Assembly (NCBI GenBank): GCA_026014615.1
Contig: JAOZHZ010000014.1
Location: 1 to 64,000, forward strand
Direction: 5' to 3'
Length of the DNA: 64,000 nucleotides
Source: Candidatus Bathyarchaeota archaeon
Lineage (GTDB): Archaea; Thermoproteota; Bathyarchaeia; Bathyarchaeales; Bathycorpusculaceae
Below, piece after piece: positions 54,684 through 63,560 of the stretch. Both the position numbers and the translations under genes were made by a program. The notes beneath the pieces are model-generated. The model did not search any database, was not told the origin of the DNA, and worked only from the letters and a program-made list of their open reading frames with translations. Position 1 is the first letter of the stretch. Each line of letters begins with the position of its first letter.

Positions 54684-54762
54684 GTCAAAACATTTTCGCT
54701 GGCGGCTAAAAAAAGCAATCCTTGCGTAAGTTTAATTGATTGCTTAGAAGTTTATTTTTGGT

Positions 54763-56115
54763 ATGCCTCGCTTGTGGTTTGATAAAGGTACGTTGCTGTT
54801 GAAGGGGGAAGTGGGGACCCCGTATGGTAGATGGGACCCGCGAAGTAGCTGTTACCGAATTAAAGCATGCCACTACAAGGATGTTCTAGATTACTTTAGG
54901 GAAAGCAATATTCGTGTTGAGGACGCGGTAGCTAATCCGCCGCCTCGTGAACAATTAAAAAGTAACATTGAGTTACGGTCGTACCAAAACAAGGCGTTAG
55001 ACAAATGGCAAGCCGCAGGCAACCGAGGAGTACTTGTTTTGCCTACAGCTGCTGGAAAAACATTCATCGCACTAAAAGCAATTGACCTACTCAAATTGCA
55101 GACTTTGATAGTTGTCCCAACTTTAGACCTGCTTGATCAATGGAAAAAACGCGTGCGGGAATGCCTTAGCATCGAAGCGGGGGTGGTAGGCGGCGGCGAA
55201 AACACCGTACGAATGGTCACAGTTTCAACTTATGATTCTGCGTATTCTCAGGCGCCACAGTTGGGAAACAAGTTTTTGCTGCTAATTTTCGACGAAGTGC
55301 ATCACTTGGCTTCGCCGGGTTACATGCAGATTGCGGAAATGCACATTGCGCCCCATCGTATGGGGTTAACGGCTACCTACGAGAGAAGCGACCAGAGACA
55401 TACACTTCTTCCCCTGCTGATTGGTGACCCCGTTTACTCTGTTTCCGTTGAAGAACTCACAGCCAAAAAGCACCTCTCAGACTACACGTATGAGAAAGCA
55501 GCGGTAAAGTTAACTACGGAAGAACAGCAAACGTACGACACTGAGATGGCAACTTTCAGGAACTATCTCGCTGAACGACGGATTGTCCTAAAAACGCCGG
55601 CTGATTTTCAACGGTTCATCATGACAACGGGCAGAGACCCCAAGGCTAGAGAAGCGCTTCTTGCAAGAAACAAAGCATTAAAAGTTGCCATTAACTCCGA
55701 AGCAAAACTGGACCTTCTGGCGGAAAAACTTGAAGAATACAAAAACGAGAAGATACTGATTTTCACGTTGTACAATGATTTGGTCTACACTGTTAGTAAA
55801 CGTTTTCTGATACCTGCGGTTACACATCAAACGCCCCGAGAAGAGCGACGGGAAATAATGGCTAACTTTGAACAAGGCAAATACAAAGTAATTGTTACAT
55901 CTCAGGTTTTAGACGAGGGAGTCGACGTCCCCGACGCGTCAGTTGGTCTAGTCCTTGGGGGAACAGGTAGCAAACGGGAATACGTGCAACGATTGGGACG
56001 GCTTCTTAGAAAAAGAAAGGGCAAAACCGCCAAACTGGTGGAAATTATCTCCAAGGAAACTGTTGAAGTTGGCATCAGTCGTAGGCGGCACCAAAAAGCA
56101 GGAGTTGCCCCATAG
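54763..56115 (+). CDS. xpb: Archaeal XPB-like DNA helicase
   Basis: 450 residues. An N-terminal damage-recognition-like domain (1-75) precedes the SF2 core: Walker A LPTAAGKTF, VVPTLDLLDQW, DEVHH box, 'MGLTATYERSD', then 'LIFTLYNDLVYTVSKRF', 'VTSQVLDEGVDVPDASVGLVLG' and 'RLGRLLRKRKGKTA' of helicase domain 2. The gene runs directly into bax1 with no gap, the classic archaeal XPB-Bax1 pair of nucleotide excision repair. Confidence 0.93.
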   Translation: MPRLWFDKGTLLLKGEVGTPYGRWDPRSSCYRIKACHYKDVLDYFRESNIRVEDAVANPPPREQLKSNIELRSYQNKALDKWQAAGNRGVLVLPTAAGKTFIALKAIDLLKLQTLIVVPTLDLLDQWKKRVRECLSIEAGVVGGGENTVRMVTVSTYDSAYSQAPQLGNKFLLLIFDEVHHLASPGYMQIAEMHIAPHRMGLTATYERSDQRHTLLPLLIGDPVYSVSVEELTAKKHLSDYTYEKAAVKLTTEEQQTYDTEMATFRNYLAERRIVLKTPADFQRFIMTTGRDPKAREALLARNKALKVAINSEAKLDLLAEKLEEYKNEKILIFTLYNDLVYTVSKRFLIPAVTHQTPREERREIMANFEQGKYKVIVTSQVLDEGVDVPDASVGLVLGGTGSKREYVQRLGRLLRKRKGKTAKLVEIISKETVEVGISRRRHQKAGVAP

Positions 56116-57684
56116 TTGCTTCCCAGCAGTCTACTCGTGGTGTATAAGCGGAAGGGGAAGATTCAGCCCCGTTACGCAAAACTTTCCTCTGAAAACCTTA
56201 CGGTCACAAACCGTCTTATCAAAGCCTACACGGGGGGCGTTGGTGAAAAGAAAAAGGTCCTGAAAACGTTTGTTACGGACTTAGAAAATCCAGGCTTTGA
56301 GTATCGGTTTGTTAGAGCGTTAGCTTTGTTGCTTGACCGAAGGGGCGTTTTTGTTTGCAGCAGCAAACTTGATCCTGCGGTTTTGAGGAGGAAAATTTTT
56401 GAAGCTGCAGAAGAATTTGGGTTGCCGGTGTCACCTGAAAAGCGGCAGCAAGTTCTTGAGTTTGTGGCTTCCAAAACAGGGCTGACAGCTGAACTTATTG
56501 AGGGGCAAATGTACGCGGATTTAGACTCCGAGTTAATTCTTACCAAAGTTAATGCGCCGTCAGCGTTGGATTTGCTCCGACAGTACAATCTCAGTTTGGC
56601 GCAGACACTTCTTTTTGACTGCACCGAGCTGACTTTCGAAGCTTCGGGAAATTGGCAGAACTTGTTTTATGCTGTTAAGAAGCTGGGGCTTATCTACGAC
56701 GTTTCTCGTGATTGTGAAGACGTTTTTTGGGTGAAGATAGATGGACCCGCCAGCCTCTTTAAACTCACAAAACGGTACGGAATCAACATTGCCAAGTTAC
56801 TGCCCCAAATCATCTCTAATCACGACTGGACTATAACTGCGAAGATATTGTGGAAGTACACGAATGAAGTATGTACATTTGCGATGGAACGCATAAAACA
56901 CAGTCCACTGCTGCCTAAGCCTAATTTGCGGCAGGTAACTTATGATAGTGCTGTTGAGGAGAGTTTTGCTTCACAGTTTAGAGCTTTAGAGTCTGGCTGG
57001 GTGTTGAAGCGGGAGCCTGAACCGGTTTTGGCGGGCAACTACGTTATTGTGCCTGATTTTTCGCTTGAAAGAGCGGGGCTTAAGGTCTATTTAGAAGTTG
57101 TTGGGTTCTGGACTGAGGAATATCTGCGGCGTAAAGCAGAAAAACTCAAGCAAGTGGACGTTAAAATGATTCTCGCAGTTGACGAGGCGCTATCGTGTGA
57201 GAAGCTCACCGCTTTGGAGAAGCGTCCGCAGCTGCACTTCATTTATTATCGAAATAAAATCTCGTTGGCACCTATTCTGCGTTATTTGAAGGCAGCGTTT
57301 GAAGAGGTTAAAACAAAAGAAATCAAATTGTTACAGGACCTGCCAGTTAAGTTTACCGAGCCAATTGTTTCTTACGCAGAATTCGCTGACAGAGTAGGGG
57401 TTTCTGTCGAAGCCGTACAGGCAGTGCTCACAGCTAATGTGCCCTCAGGTTACCTACCCTTGTCCAACAGTTTGGTAAGTGAAAAAAAACTTCAGCAAAT
57501 CCACATGGTACTAAATGAAGCTCGGAAGCAGTCAGGAAAACTAACTCTTAGCCAAGCAACACAGCTAATTGAAGCCACAGGACTACACGATGTATCCTGC
57601 GCATTAACTGCCCTTAACTACAAAATAGTCTGGCGCGGAATAAACAGCGAACAAGCAGAAATCGTCCCCTCAAAAAACAAATAG
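56116..57684 (+). CDS. bax1: Bax1 (DUF790) structure-specific nuclease
   Basis: 522 residues from TTG 56116, the base after the xpb stop. The N-terminal part 'YKRKGKIQPRYAKL..LTVTNRLIKAY' is typical for DUF790. A nuclease site is visible near residue 315-345: 'YVIVPDFSLERAGLKVYLEVVG', the D...E-V PD-(D/E)xK-like set. In known archaea Bax1 binds XPB and cuts bubble or overhang DNA, acting as an XPG-like partner. The pairing makes the call secure. Confidence 0.9.
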   Translation: MLPSSLLVVYKRKGKIQPRYAKLSSENLTVTNRLIKAYTGGVGEKKKVLKTFVTDLENPGFEYRFVRALALLLDRRGVFVCSSKLDPAVLRRKIFEAAEEFGLPVSPEKRQQVLEFVASKTGLTAELIEGQMYADLDSELILTKVNAPSALDLLRQYNLSLAQTLLFDCTELTFEASGNWQNLFYAVKKLGLIYDVSRDCEDVFWVKIDGPASLFKLTKRYGINIAKLLPQIISNHDWTITAKILWKYTNEVCTFAMERIKHSPLLPKPNLRQVTYDSAVEESFASQFRALESGWVLKREPEPVLAGNYVIVPDFSLERAGLKVYLEVVGFWTEEYLRRKAEKLKQVDVKMILAVDEALSCEKLTALEKRPQLHFIYYRNKISLAPILRYLKAAFEEVKTKEIKLLQDLPVKFTEPIVSYAEFADRVGVSVEAVQAVLTANVPSGYLPLSNSLVSEKKLQQIHMVLNEARKQSGKLTLSQATQLIEATGLHDVSCALTALNYKIVWRGINSEQAEIVPSKNK

Positions 57685-57821
57685 CGCAGGCATCACCATC
57701 AGCAATTTTTTGTAAAACGAAACTGCTTAAAACAAACTTATTTCTGGAGTTTTGTTTGGTGCTGCGGGCTAGCTTGAAGCCGTCGTTTAGACCGTCGTTA
57801 TACAATTGACAGGTTTATGCT

Positions 57822-57930
57822 AATTTGTTGTGTTTTTTGTTTGTTTGGTTTGTTGAGTGTTGTTGTTTTGGTGGTTTGCCCCGTTTGGTGTTGGTTTTGG
57901 GGTTCTTTTTGTTTTTTGTTGAGGGGTTGC
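57822..57930. other. G/T-only low-complexity stretch
   Basis: The plus strand is nearly devoid of A and C over about 110 nt, with many TTTG/GTTG words. It lies between convergent gene ends (bax1 and the 57968 gene). It may act as a bidirectional terminator or an R-loop/G-rich structural site; nothing coding is seen. Confidence 0.35.
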
Positions 57931-57967
57931 GAGGTTTATATTGCTTATATATTCATGTTCTTTGGGG

Positions 57968-58477
57968 TTAGTTTTCGAATTTGACTTTTCCGGTTGTGGT
58001 TATTCGGGCTACTTTCCAGTTGTAGTTGCCTTTTGAGATTGTTGTCTTGATGGAGTCTGTTATTTTGCGTGTTTTGGGGTTTCGGGTTTTAGATAGAAGG
58101 GTTATACTGCGTACTTGTTTTCCGTCGTTTAGCCCATCAAACACGACGAAGTCCACGGGGTCCATGATTGCTTTCATGTCGTATGGGTCGTATTCGAGTT
58201 TTTTGAATTCGGAGCAAAGGCACTTTCTAATCATCAGAGGAACTTTGTTTCTGCCGCGTTCTCTGGCCTTCTTACGCATTTCCGCTTCCTTAGCCTCAAA
58301 GACTTCTTCTTTTTCCTGAAGCGCAAAAAGCTGCAGTTCATACTTGTCTAGCCACGTTTTAGGTGATTTACCAGAGTATTTCAGATGTAAATCGCTCATC
58401 CGCACGATTTCTCCGCAGCAGGGACAAACACAAAGAATCCGCCTAAACGACTGGAAAACGCCTAACAGCTCGTTCAT
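57968..58477 (-). CDS. Holliday-junction-resolvase-like protein, active site degenerate
   Basis: 169 residues. It parallels its upstream neighbour: an N-terminal Cys pair (CPCCGEI), a long helical charged middle, then 'MDPVDFVVFDGL' and a core strand. The expected E-x-K is replaced by LLSKT, so the catalytic Glu seems lost. It may be a non-catalytic partner of the neighbour; the genes overlap by one base. Family assignment (PF10107-like) is by similarity to that neighbour. Confidence 0.65.
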   Translation of the reverse strand: MNELLGVFQSFRRILCVCPCCGEIVRMSDLHLKYSGKSPKTWLDKYELQLFALQEKEEVFEAKEAEMRKKARERGRNKVPLMIRKCLCSEFKKLEYDPYDMKAIMDPVDFVVFDGLNDGKQVRSITLLSKTRNPKTRKITDSIKTTISKGNYNWKVARITTTGKVKFEN

Positions 58478-58956
58478 TAGAGAACCCTCACATCAACCTT
58501 GTTTTCTGCTATAGCGTCCCGAATAAGCCGTTGATGTTTGTTAAGGTCTGACTTTCCAGATTTCACTTCTAGAAATGTTATGTGCTCAACGTTCCTATTC
58601 AGTAAACCGTTGAACACGATAATGTCGATTGGGTCGAATAGTGGTCTGCATTCGGCAAATTGCAAATTGAGGTCATTGTATGCAGGAATGAATCGCTCTA
58701 TAATCTTTCCAAATCCGACTTCAACAGCCTTCTTTTCAGAAGTAACATCTGCAGAAATCCGCCTCTTCTTCAAATCCTCCGCGCGCTCCGCAAGTTCATG
58801 CATAAGCCTAAGCCTGACCGCCATCGCTTCCTCGGGAAAACTTTTCGTTCCATCAAAAAGTATTGAATCCGAAAGACCAAATTCTTTATCACATTTTGGG
58901 CATTGCGCCACGAGTTTCGAGGTTTTCAGGCTCTTGAGAAACAACTCGATATCCAC
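58477..58956 (-). CDS. Predicted Holliday-junction-resolvase-like endonuclease
   Basis: 159 residues. An N-terminal CPKC is followed by a helical region and then the PD-(D/E)xK core: 'LFDPIDIIVFNGL' supplies Asp, and 'ITFLEVKSGKSDLNKHQRLI' supplies Glu-x-Lys. This is the pattern of the archaeal/bacterial 'Endonuc_Holl' family (PF10107). It probably cuts branched DNA, but activity is not shown for most members. It is upstream of and overlaps the degenerate paralog. Confidence 0.8.
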   Translation of the reverse strand: MDIELFLKSLKTSKLVAQCPKCDKEFGLSDSILFDGTKSFPEEAMAVRLRLMHELAERAEDLKKRRISADVTSEKKAVEVGFGKIIERFIPAYNDLNLQFAECRPLFDPIDIIVFNGLLNRNVEHITFLEVKSGKSDLNKHQRLIRDAIAENKVDVRVL

Positions 58957-59188
58957 AGCTAAACCTCAAATTCTATGGTCTATCCATTGTCTTAAATGCC
59001 TTATGAAGTAACAATACGGGTTTTACGTATGAAGATTTTTTTCAAATCAGATACACACATTTTTTCTATTCCGCTGTCTTTTGACTATTGGACACAGCAG
59101 AGTAGAACATTTACTGAATAGTTTATTAAAACGTGTCTACGGGGATAAAATGTGGCGTAGCAGTCTTTTATTTCTGCTGAAACGATAG

Positions 59189-59850
59189 ATGAACATGGCC
59201 AAGAAAGTATCATTAGAACTCTCCGATGAAACTTACAAACAGCTTTCGGATCTGGGAGCAGTCTACAAACAGAACATCAAACAGACCCTTGCTACGATAC
59301 TAAAATCCGTCGGCGACCACCAAAACGAGATAAGCTCTCTTAACTATAGGTATGGACAAACCAATACTCTTGAAATGACCCTTCTGTATATCTTCGCAAC
59401 TATCCCGCTTTATTCAACGTGTTTAACGAGTTACCTAAAAAAGTAGAAGCAGACGGAATGCTTGAACTTGATACTGATATAGAATTCTCCTTCGACGGGG
59501 ATTATTTCAGGGTAAGCTATGACGCCAAGTCTAATAATAAGCAGTCTTGTATTCATCGTGCGGATTTCTTAAAGCAAGATGGGCTCTATTGTTTTTCAAC
59601 CATTACCTACATTGATGTCAACGAAACAAGTAAGGAATCGCTAGAAGAATTGCATTCAATAGTCGCCGAAATTGAAGACCCGTTTGACCTTGAAAGTTTC
59701 AAAATTGAAATTGACGAATGCTTTGAAGACCAATGGAGCGTGACTATTGACTGTTGGGAAGACTCATTGGATGCCTTGCCGAAAATGAAACAAATTAACA
59801 AGCTTGTCAAGAAAATATTCAAGAAGGCAGGAGCAACTCTTAAAGAGTAA
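59189..59850 (+). CDS. Unknown CRISPR-adjacent protein, one frameshift
   Basis: The N-terminal part (ATG 59189) starts like a ribbon-helix-helix or helical DNA-binding protein ('KVSLELSDETYKQLSDLGAV'). The frame then shifts near 59372-59376, where one extra A in the AAA run of CTTGAAATG restores 'LENDPSVYLRNYPALFNVFN' and leads into the second part, 'ELPKKVEADGMLELDTDIEFS' onward. The joined protein has about 220 residues, with an acidic beta-rich C-terminus. No family is recognised. Its stop lies 7 nt before the CRISPR array. Confidence 0.5.
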
Positions 59851-59857
59851 CAGTTAT

Positions 59858-60797
59858 CTTTCAATTCCCGTTACTTGGGATTTTCCATTGAAGCTTCTGT
59901 ATCTGTTTTTTGGGGGGGTCGGTTACAACTTCTTTCAATTCCCGTTACTTGGGATTTTCCATTGAAGCAAACTCTTTTTCCGTTTCTTCAGAAAAACTTG
60001 CTTCTGTTCTTTCAATTCCCGTTACTTGGGATTTTCCATTGAAGCTGAGTACTAAGCCGCTTGTGAAGGCGCCGAATAGCCCTACTTTCAATTCCCGTTA
60101 CTTGGGATTTTCCATTGAAGCGGCCTCAAGCTCGCCCAGGCATAAGGAAGGTGAACTAATACTTTCAATTCCCGTTACTTGGGATTTTCCATTGAAGCAG
60201 CCACTTCCAGTCGGCGAACGACCCCCAGTACGTCGCTTTCAATTCCCGTTACTTGGGATTTTCCATTGAAGCGGTTCACGCGTGGACCGAAGGCGTGCTC
60301 CTGAAGAACTTTCAATTCCCGTTACTTGGGATTTTCCATTGAAGCTCGGATAATGCGCTCAGTTTCCTCTGAGACTTTCATTGTCTTTCAATTCCCGTTA
60401 CTTGGGATTTTCCATTGAAGCGTAGAAAAGCCAGTTGTTTTAATTGAGTGCCCTACTCTCTTTCAATTCCCGTTACTTGGGATTTTCCATTGAAGCTGAA
60501 TAGGTAGTTGCTCTTCGTGTTGAGGTTGTCTACTTTCAATTCCCGTTACTTGGGATTTTCCATTGAAGCAGTAGTAATCGAAAAAACAAGGCGTCGGGGT
60601 TAACTAACTTTCAATTCCCGTTACTTGGGATTTTCCATTGAAGCTCTTACGCTGTTTATAACGCAGTTATAAGTGATTATATTCTTTCAATTCCCGTTAC
60701 TTGGGATTTTCCATTGAAGCACAGCGTTTACTTCCGTCTCAACTGCGCCTTCAATGTGAACTTTCAATTCCCGTTACTTGGGATTTTCCATTGAAGC
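59858..60797 (-). CRISPR. CRISPR array: 13 identical 37-nt repeats, 12 spacers
   Basis: Repeats begin at 59858, 59932, 60009, 60085, 60162, 60236, 60309, 60385, 60460, 60533, 60608, 60684 and 60761. All 13 look identical (plus strand begins CTTTCAATTCCCG, ends CCATTGAAGC). Spacers are 36-40 nt. On the minus strand the repeat ends ATTGAAAG, the usual 5' handle, so crRNA is read right to left. TTCAAT/ATTGAA and TCCC/GGGA form a nested hairpin. The left end has no room for a leader, which also puts the leader on the right. The perfect repeats suggest an active array. Confidence 0.98.
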
Positions 60798-60934
60798 CGA
60801 GCCGATTTTGGCTTAATTTGCCGATTAGAGGCTGTTTTGTTCATGATTCTGGATATGTAGCCTCGATTATTATTGAGATGCCACTCAGTTTATAAATATA
60901 ATCGAATAACCTGCATGGTGCTGGTCGAACAGAA
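60798..60934. promoter_or_regulatory. CRISPR leader and divergent csa1 promoter
   Basis: AT-rich, non-coding 137 nt between the array and csa1. TTTATAAATATA at 60889-60900 is TATA-like on both strands; the minus-strand reading would start the crRNA precursor about 60-70 nt before the first repeat, and the plus-strand reading serves csa1. Confidence 0.6.
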
Positions 60935-61822
60935 GTGTATTTTCTTTCTGATATCGAACAGAAGCAGCGCCTCTATCAGCTTCTGTCAACCGCAAGAGAA
61001 GTAGGCGTAAGTAAAGAGTTAAGAGGCTGGAACTGGCATCAACCCCCACTCAAACCCTATTTTGACAATGTCAAGCTTCCCATGTACCAGGTAAGCTCAA
61101 AGTATTGTCCCACAAACCGTGACGTATATCTGCGGAACATCGAAAAGAAGTATTGCGCTCCAAATTCGCGGATGGCTTTAGGTAAACTATTCCATGGAGT
61201 AGTTAGTGATTGTTTGCAGAGTTTTCGGCAGCGACAAAACCTGAGTTTTGATGCTTGGTGGCAAAAGATCAGGTGGCAGGAGATTTCGGAGAAACCTGAA
61301 AACGTCATTGACCGCTGCAGGCAAGTCTGGGATTTCGTGCAGAAAATGTGTGAAGCCCAGTTAGTGGAGCTTTCTTGCAGCCAGCCCTATTCGACGCAGA
61401 TGGATTTGATGAGCACGGCTGTCCCGTTTTTAGTTGAGCATAAGCTTTCGGGTGAGTTGCTTGGTTTAAGTGACATTCTCAGTGTGGATTGTTTTGATTA
61501 CTTGCGGACAATCATGTTTGACCTCAAAGTAACCAGCTTCAAAGAAGAGTGGCATAGGCTTTACTCGCTTGGGTATGCTCTTGTGTTTGAAAGCATCCAT
61601 GAAGTGCCTGTGGATATCTGTTGCACGGTCTACTTGAGTGTTGAAAATGGCAAGATAAGTGTGCAGAAGGATTTGTTTTTTGCTAATGATGAGCTTCGGC
61701 AGTGGTGGCTTGAAGAAAGAGACAAAAAACTGGAGATAGTAGCAGAAAGAAGAGACCCTGGCAAGCCCGAACGTTCACAATGTAAAGAGTACTGTCAATA
61801 TTACAACGTCTGCTATGGATAG
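60935..61822 (+). CDS. csa1: CRISPR-associated Cas4-family protein, Csa1 type
   Basis: 295 residues from GTG 60935, the usual Csa1 length (ordinary Cas4 is near 180). Residues near 58-63 (YCPTNRDVYLR) and a C-terminal cluster (CKEYCQYYNVC) give the four cysteines that bind [4Fe-4S]. The nuclease core appears as 'LLGLSDILSV' and 'MFDLKVTSFKEEW' (D..D-x-K). It trims pre-spacers for integration and indicates the type I-A lineage. Confidence 0.88.
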   Translation: MYFLSDIEQKQRLYQLLSTAREVGVSKELRGWNWHQPPLKPYFDNVKLPMYQVSSKYCPTNRDVYLRNIEKKYCAPNSRMALGKLFHGVVSDCLQSFRQRQNLSFDAWWQKIRWQEISEKPENVIDRCRQVWDFVQKMCEAQLVELSCSQPYSTQMDLMSTAVPFLVEHKLSGELLGLSDILSVDCFDYLRTIMFDLKVTSFKEEWHRLYSLGYALVFESIHEVPVDICCTVYLSVENGKISVQKDLFFANDELRQWWLEERDKKLEIVAERRDPGKPERSQCKEYCQYYNVCYG

Positions 61823-61839
61823 AACGGGTTGATGTTGTT

Positions 61840-62874
61840 TTGAATGTTTTTTTGGATGATTTTGGCATCTTCTTGGGGCGAAAACGAAATCGTTTCAGTA
61901 TAAAGAAAGGTGGCGAAGTAAAGGAAATTGTGGCTGACGACGTTGATTCAATAATTTGCTGCTCTTCTGGCGTAGCTTTTTCTGCAAGTGCCCTAGATTT
62001 GGCGGTTGAGAACCATATTCAGGTGGTCTTTGCAAGGTATCGTGGGTGGCCTTATGCTGTTTTGATGCCTGCCTCTTTAACTGGCTCTGTTAGGGCCAGA
62101 AGAGAACAATTCCTTGCCTACAACGACGGGCGCGGCGTAGTTCTAGCTAAGAAGTTCATTGCTGGAAAGCTGGTGAATCAGGCGAATTTTTTGAAGCTGA
62201 TGGCAAAGAATAGGCGACAGACCAGTCCCAAATTGGCTGAAAAACTGTACGGCTCAGCCAAACTCATTGATGACGCCAACGACCGAATCAACAGAGAACA
62301 GGGACGTAACATTGATGAGAAGCGCCAGCAAATCATGAACTTGGAAGCGGAAGCTGCACGGTACTATTGGGACTGCGTGCGGCAGATTCTGCCTCCTGAA
62401 CTTGGCTTTACCGGACGGATAACTCGTGGCGCCACTGACCCGTTTAATGCGATGCTAAATTTTGGTTACCAGACGGTTCTGTTTCCTGAAGTTTGGAAAG
62501 CCGTCAGCTACGCTGGCTTGGACTTTTATGCGGGATATTTGCATGCCGACCGTTCAGGGAAGCCTTCGCTTGTGCTGGATATGATGGAGGAGTTTCGCCA
62601 GCAACTCGTAGACCGAACCTTAATTGGGTTAATTACCAAGAATGTCATAAAGCCTAATGAAATCATCGCCACCGAATCGGTTGAGGAGGGTCGGGTTCTT
62701 AGCAAAGAAGTCATCAAAGTGCTGTTGACCAGCCTTCAGGAGCGCTTGGATAGCAACGTGATGTTTAACGGTCAGAAGGGGTCGTTGAAGAGTTTTATTC
62801 ATTTGCAGCCTCGGTGTATGGTTCGTTTCCTGCTCAAAGAAACTGAGTACGTGCCTTTCTGTTTGGGGTGGTAG
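61840..62874 (+). CDS. cas1: Cas1 integrase
   Basis: 344 residues from a TTG start at 61840 with no better alternative. Active-site residues Glu169 (LEAEAARYYW), His235 (YLHADRSGKPSLVLD) and Glu250 (MMEEF) are all present. It integrates new spacers with Cas2 at the leader end. It is 17 nt after csa1 and overlaps the cas2 region. Confidence 0.95.
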   Translation: MNVFLDDFGIFLGRKRNRFSIKKGGEVKEIVADDVDSIICCSSGVAFSASALDLAVENHIQVVFARYRGWPYAVLMPASLTGSVRARREQFLAYNDGRGVVLAKKFIAGKLVNQANFLKLMAKNRRQTSPKLAEKLYGSAKLIDDANDRINREQGRNIDEKRQQIMNLEAEAARYYWDCVRQILPPELGFTGRITRGATDPFNAMLNFGYQTVLFPEVWKAVSYAGLDFYAGYLHADRSGKPSLVLDMMEEFRQQLVDRTLIGLITKNVIKPNEIIATESVEEGRVLSKEVIKVLLTSLQERLDSNVMFNGQKGSLKSFIHLQPRCMVRFLLKETEYVPFCLGW

Positions 62875-62879
62875 ATGCC

Positions 62880-63170
62880 ATGCGTTATGTAGTGATTTAT
62901 GATGTTTCTGACGATAACTTGCGTAATCAGGTTGCTGAGACGCTTAAAGATTATGGATTGCAGCGAATTCAGTACAGCGGCTTCATGGGAGACCTGCGAC
63001 GTGACCAACTCAACAGTCTTCTGGTGGACCTCAAGAACCTGATTAAGGAGTTGGTGGAGAACGTGCAGCTTTTCCCCATGTGTGACAGCTGCTTGAAGGG
63101 CAAAAAGATGGTGGGCAAACCCAAAAAGTACGAGTACAAAGAAGGCAAAGACAAAGTTGTGTACTTCTGA
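62880..63170 (+). CDS. cas2: Cas2
   Basis: 96 residues from ATG 62880; a GTG at 62868 would overlap cas1. The Cas2 ferredoxin fold is seen as 'RYVVIYDVSDDNLRNQVAETL', with the Asp of the first strand (YDVSDD), then 'YGLQRIQYSGFMGDL' and 'LIKELVENVQLFPMC'. It bridges Cas1 dimers during spacer acquisition. Confidence 0.93.
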   Translation: MRYVVIYDVSDDNLRNQVAETLKDYGLQRIQYSGFMGDLRRDQLNSLLVDLKNLIKELVENVQLFPMCDSCLKGKKMVGKPKKYEYKEGKDKVVYF

Positions 63171-63236
63171 CTTGAATTTGGATGGTTGGTGCAGAAGGTT
63201 TATGTGTGCAAACGATATCTATTGTATACGGTGGTT

Positions 63237-63560
63237 ATGTTGACACTTAAACCATTAGCTGTTAGAGTTCCAGCGGAGTTAGAAAAAGAAATTCTTGAAA
63301 TCATAAAAAAAGAAAAACTAGACAAGGCAACCGTTGTCCGAAATTTACTTGAAGCAGGCATTACTGAGTGGAGAAAACAAACCGCCCTTGAACTCTTAAG
63401 CAAAGGAAAAGCCACTTTTGCTGAGGCTGCAGAGATTGCGAAGCTTTCTCTTTGGGAATTCGCCGATTTAGTAAAGCAATGCAATATTGAATGGGTTAGA
63501 TTTGGACCTGAAGAAGTCGAAAAAGAATTCGAGGAAGCCTCGGCGGCGAAACGTAATTGA
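63237..63560 (+). CDS. UPF0175-family antitoxin
   Basis: 107 residues from ATG 63237. The N-terminus is ribbon-helix-helix-like ('KPLAVRVPAELEKEILEIIK', 'DKATVVRNLLEAGITEWRKQ'); the C-terminal 'LLSKGKATFAEAAEIAKLSLWEF' is the UPF0175 helix-turn-helix. Such proteins are antitoxins to PIN toxins. It overlaps the toxin start by 4 nt. Confidence 0.82.
   Translation: MLTLKPLAVRVPAELEKEILEIIKKEKLDKATVVRNLLEAGITEWRKQTALELLSKGKATFAEAAEIAKLSLWEFADLVKQCNIEWVRFGPEEVEKEFEEASAAKRN

Noticed and set aside
59910-60895. Plus-strand frames through the CRISPR array
   Set aside because: They are translations of the 37-nt repeat and spacers, not genes.
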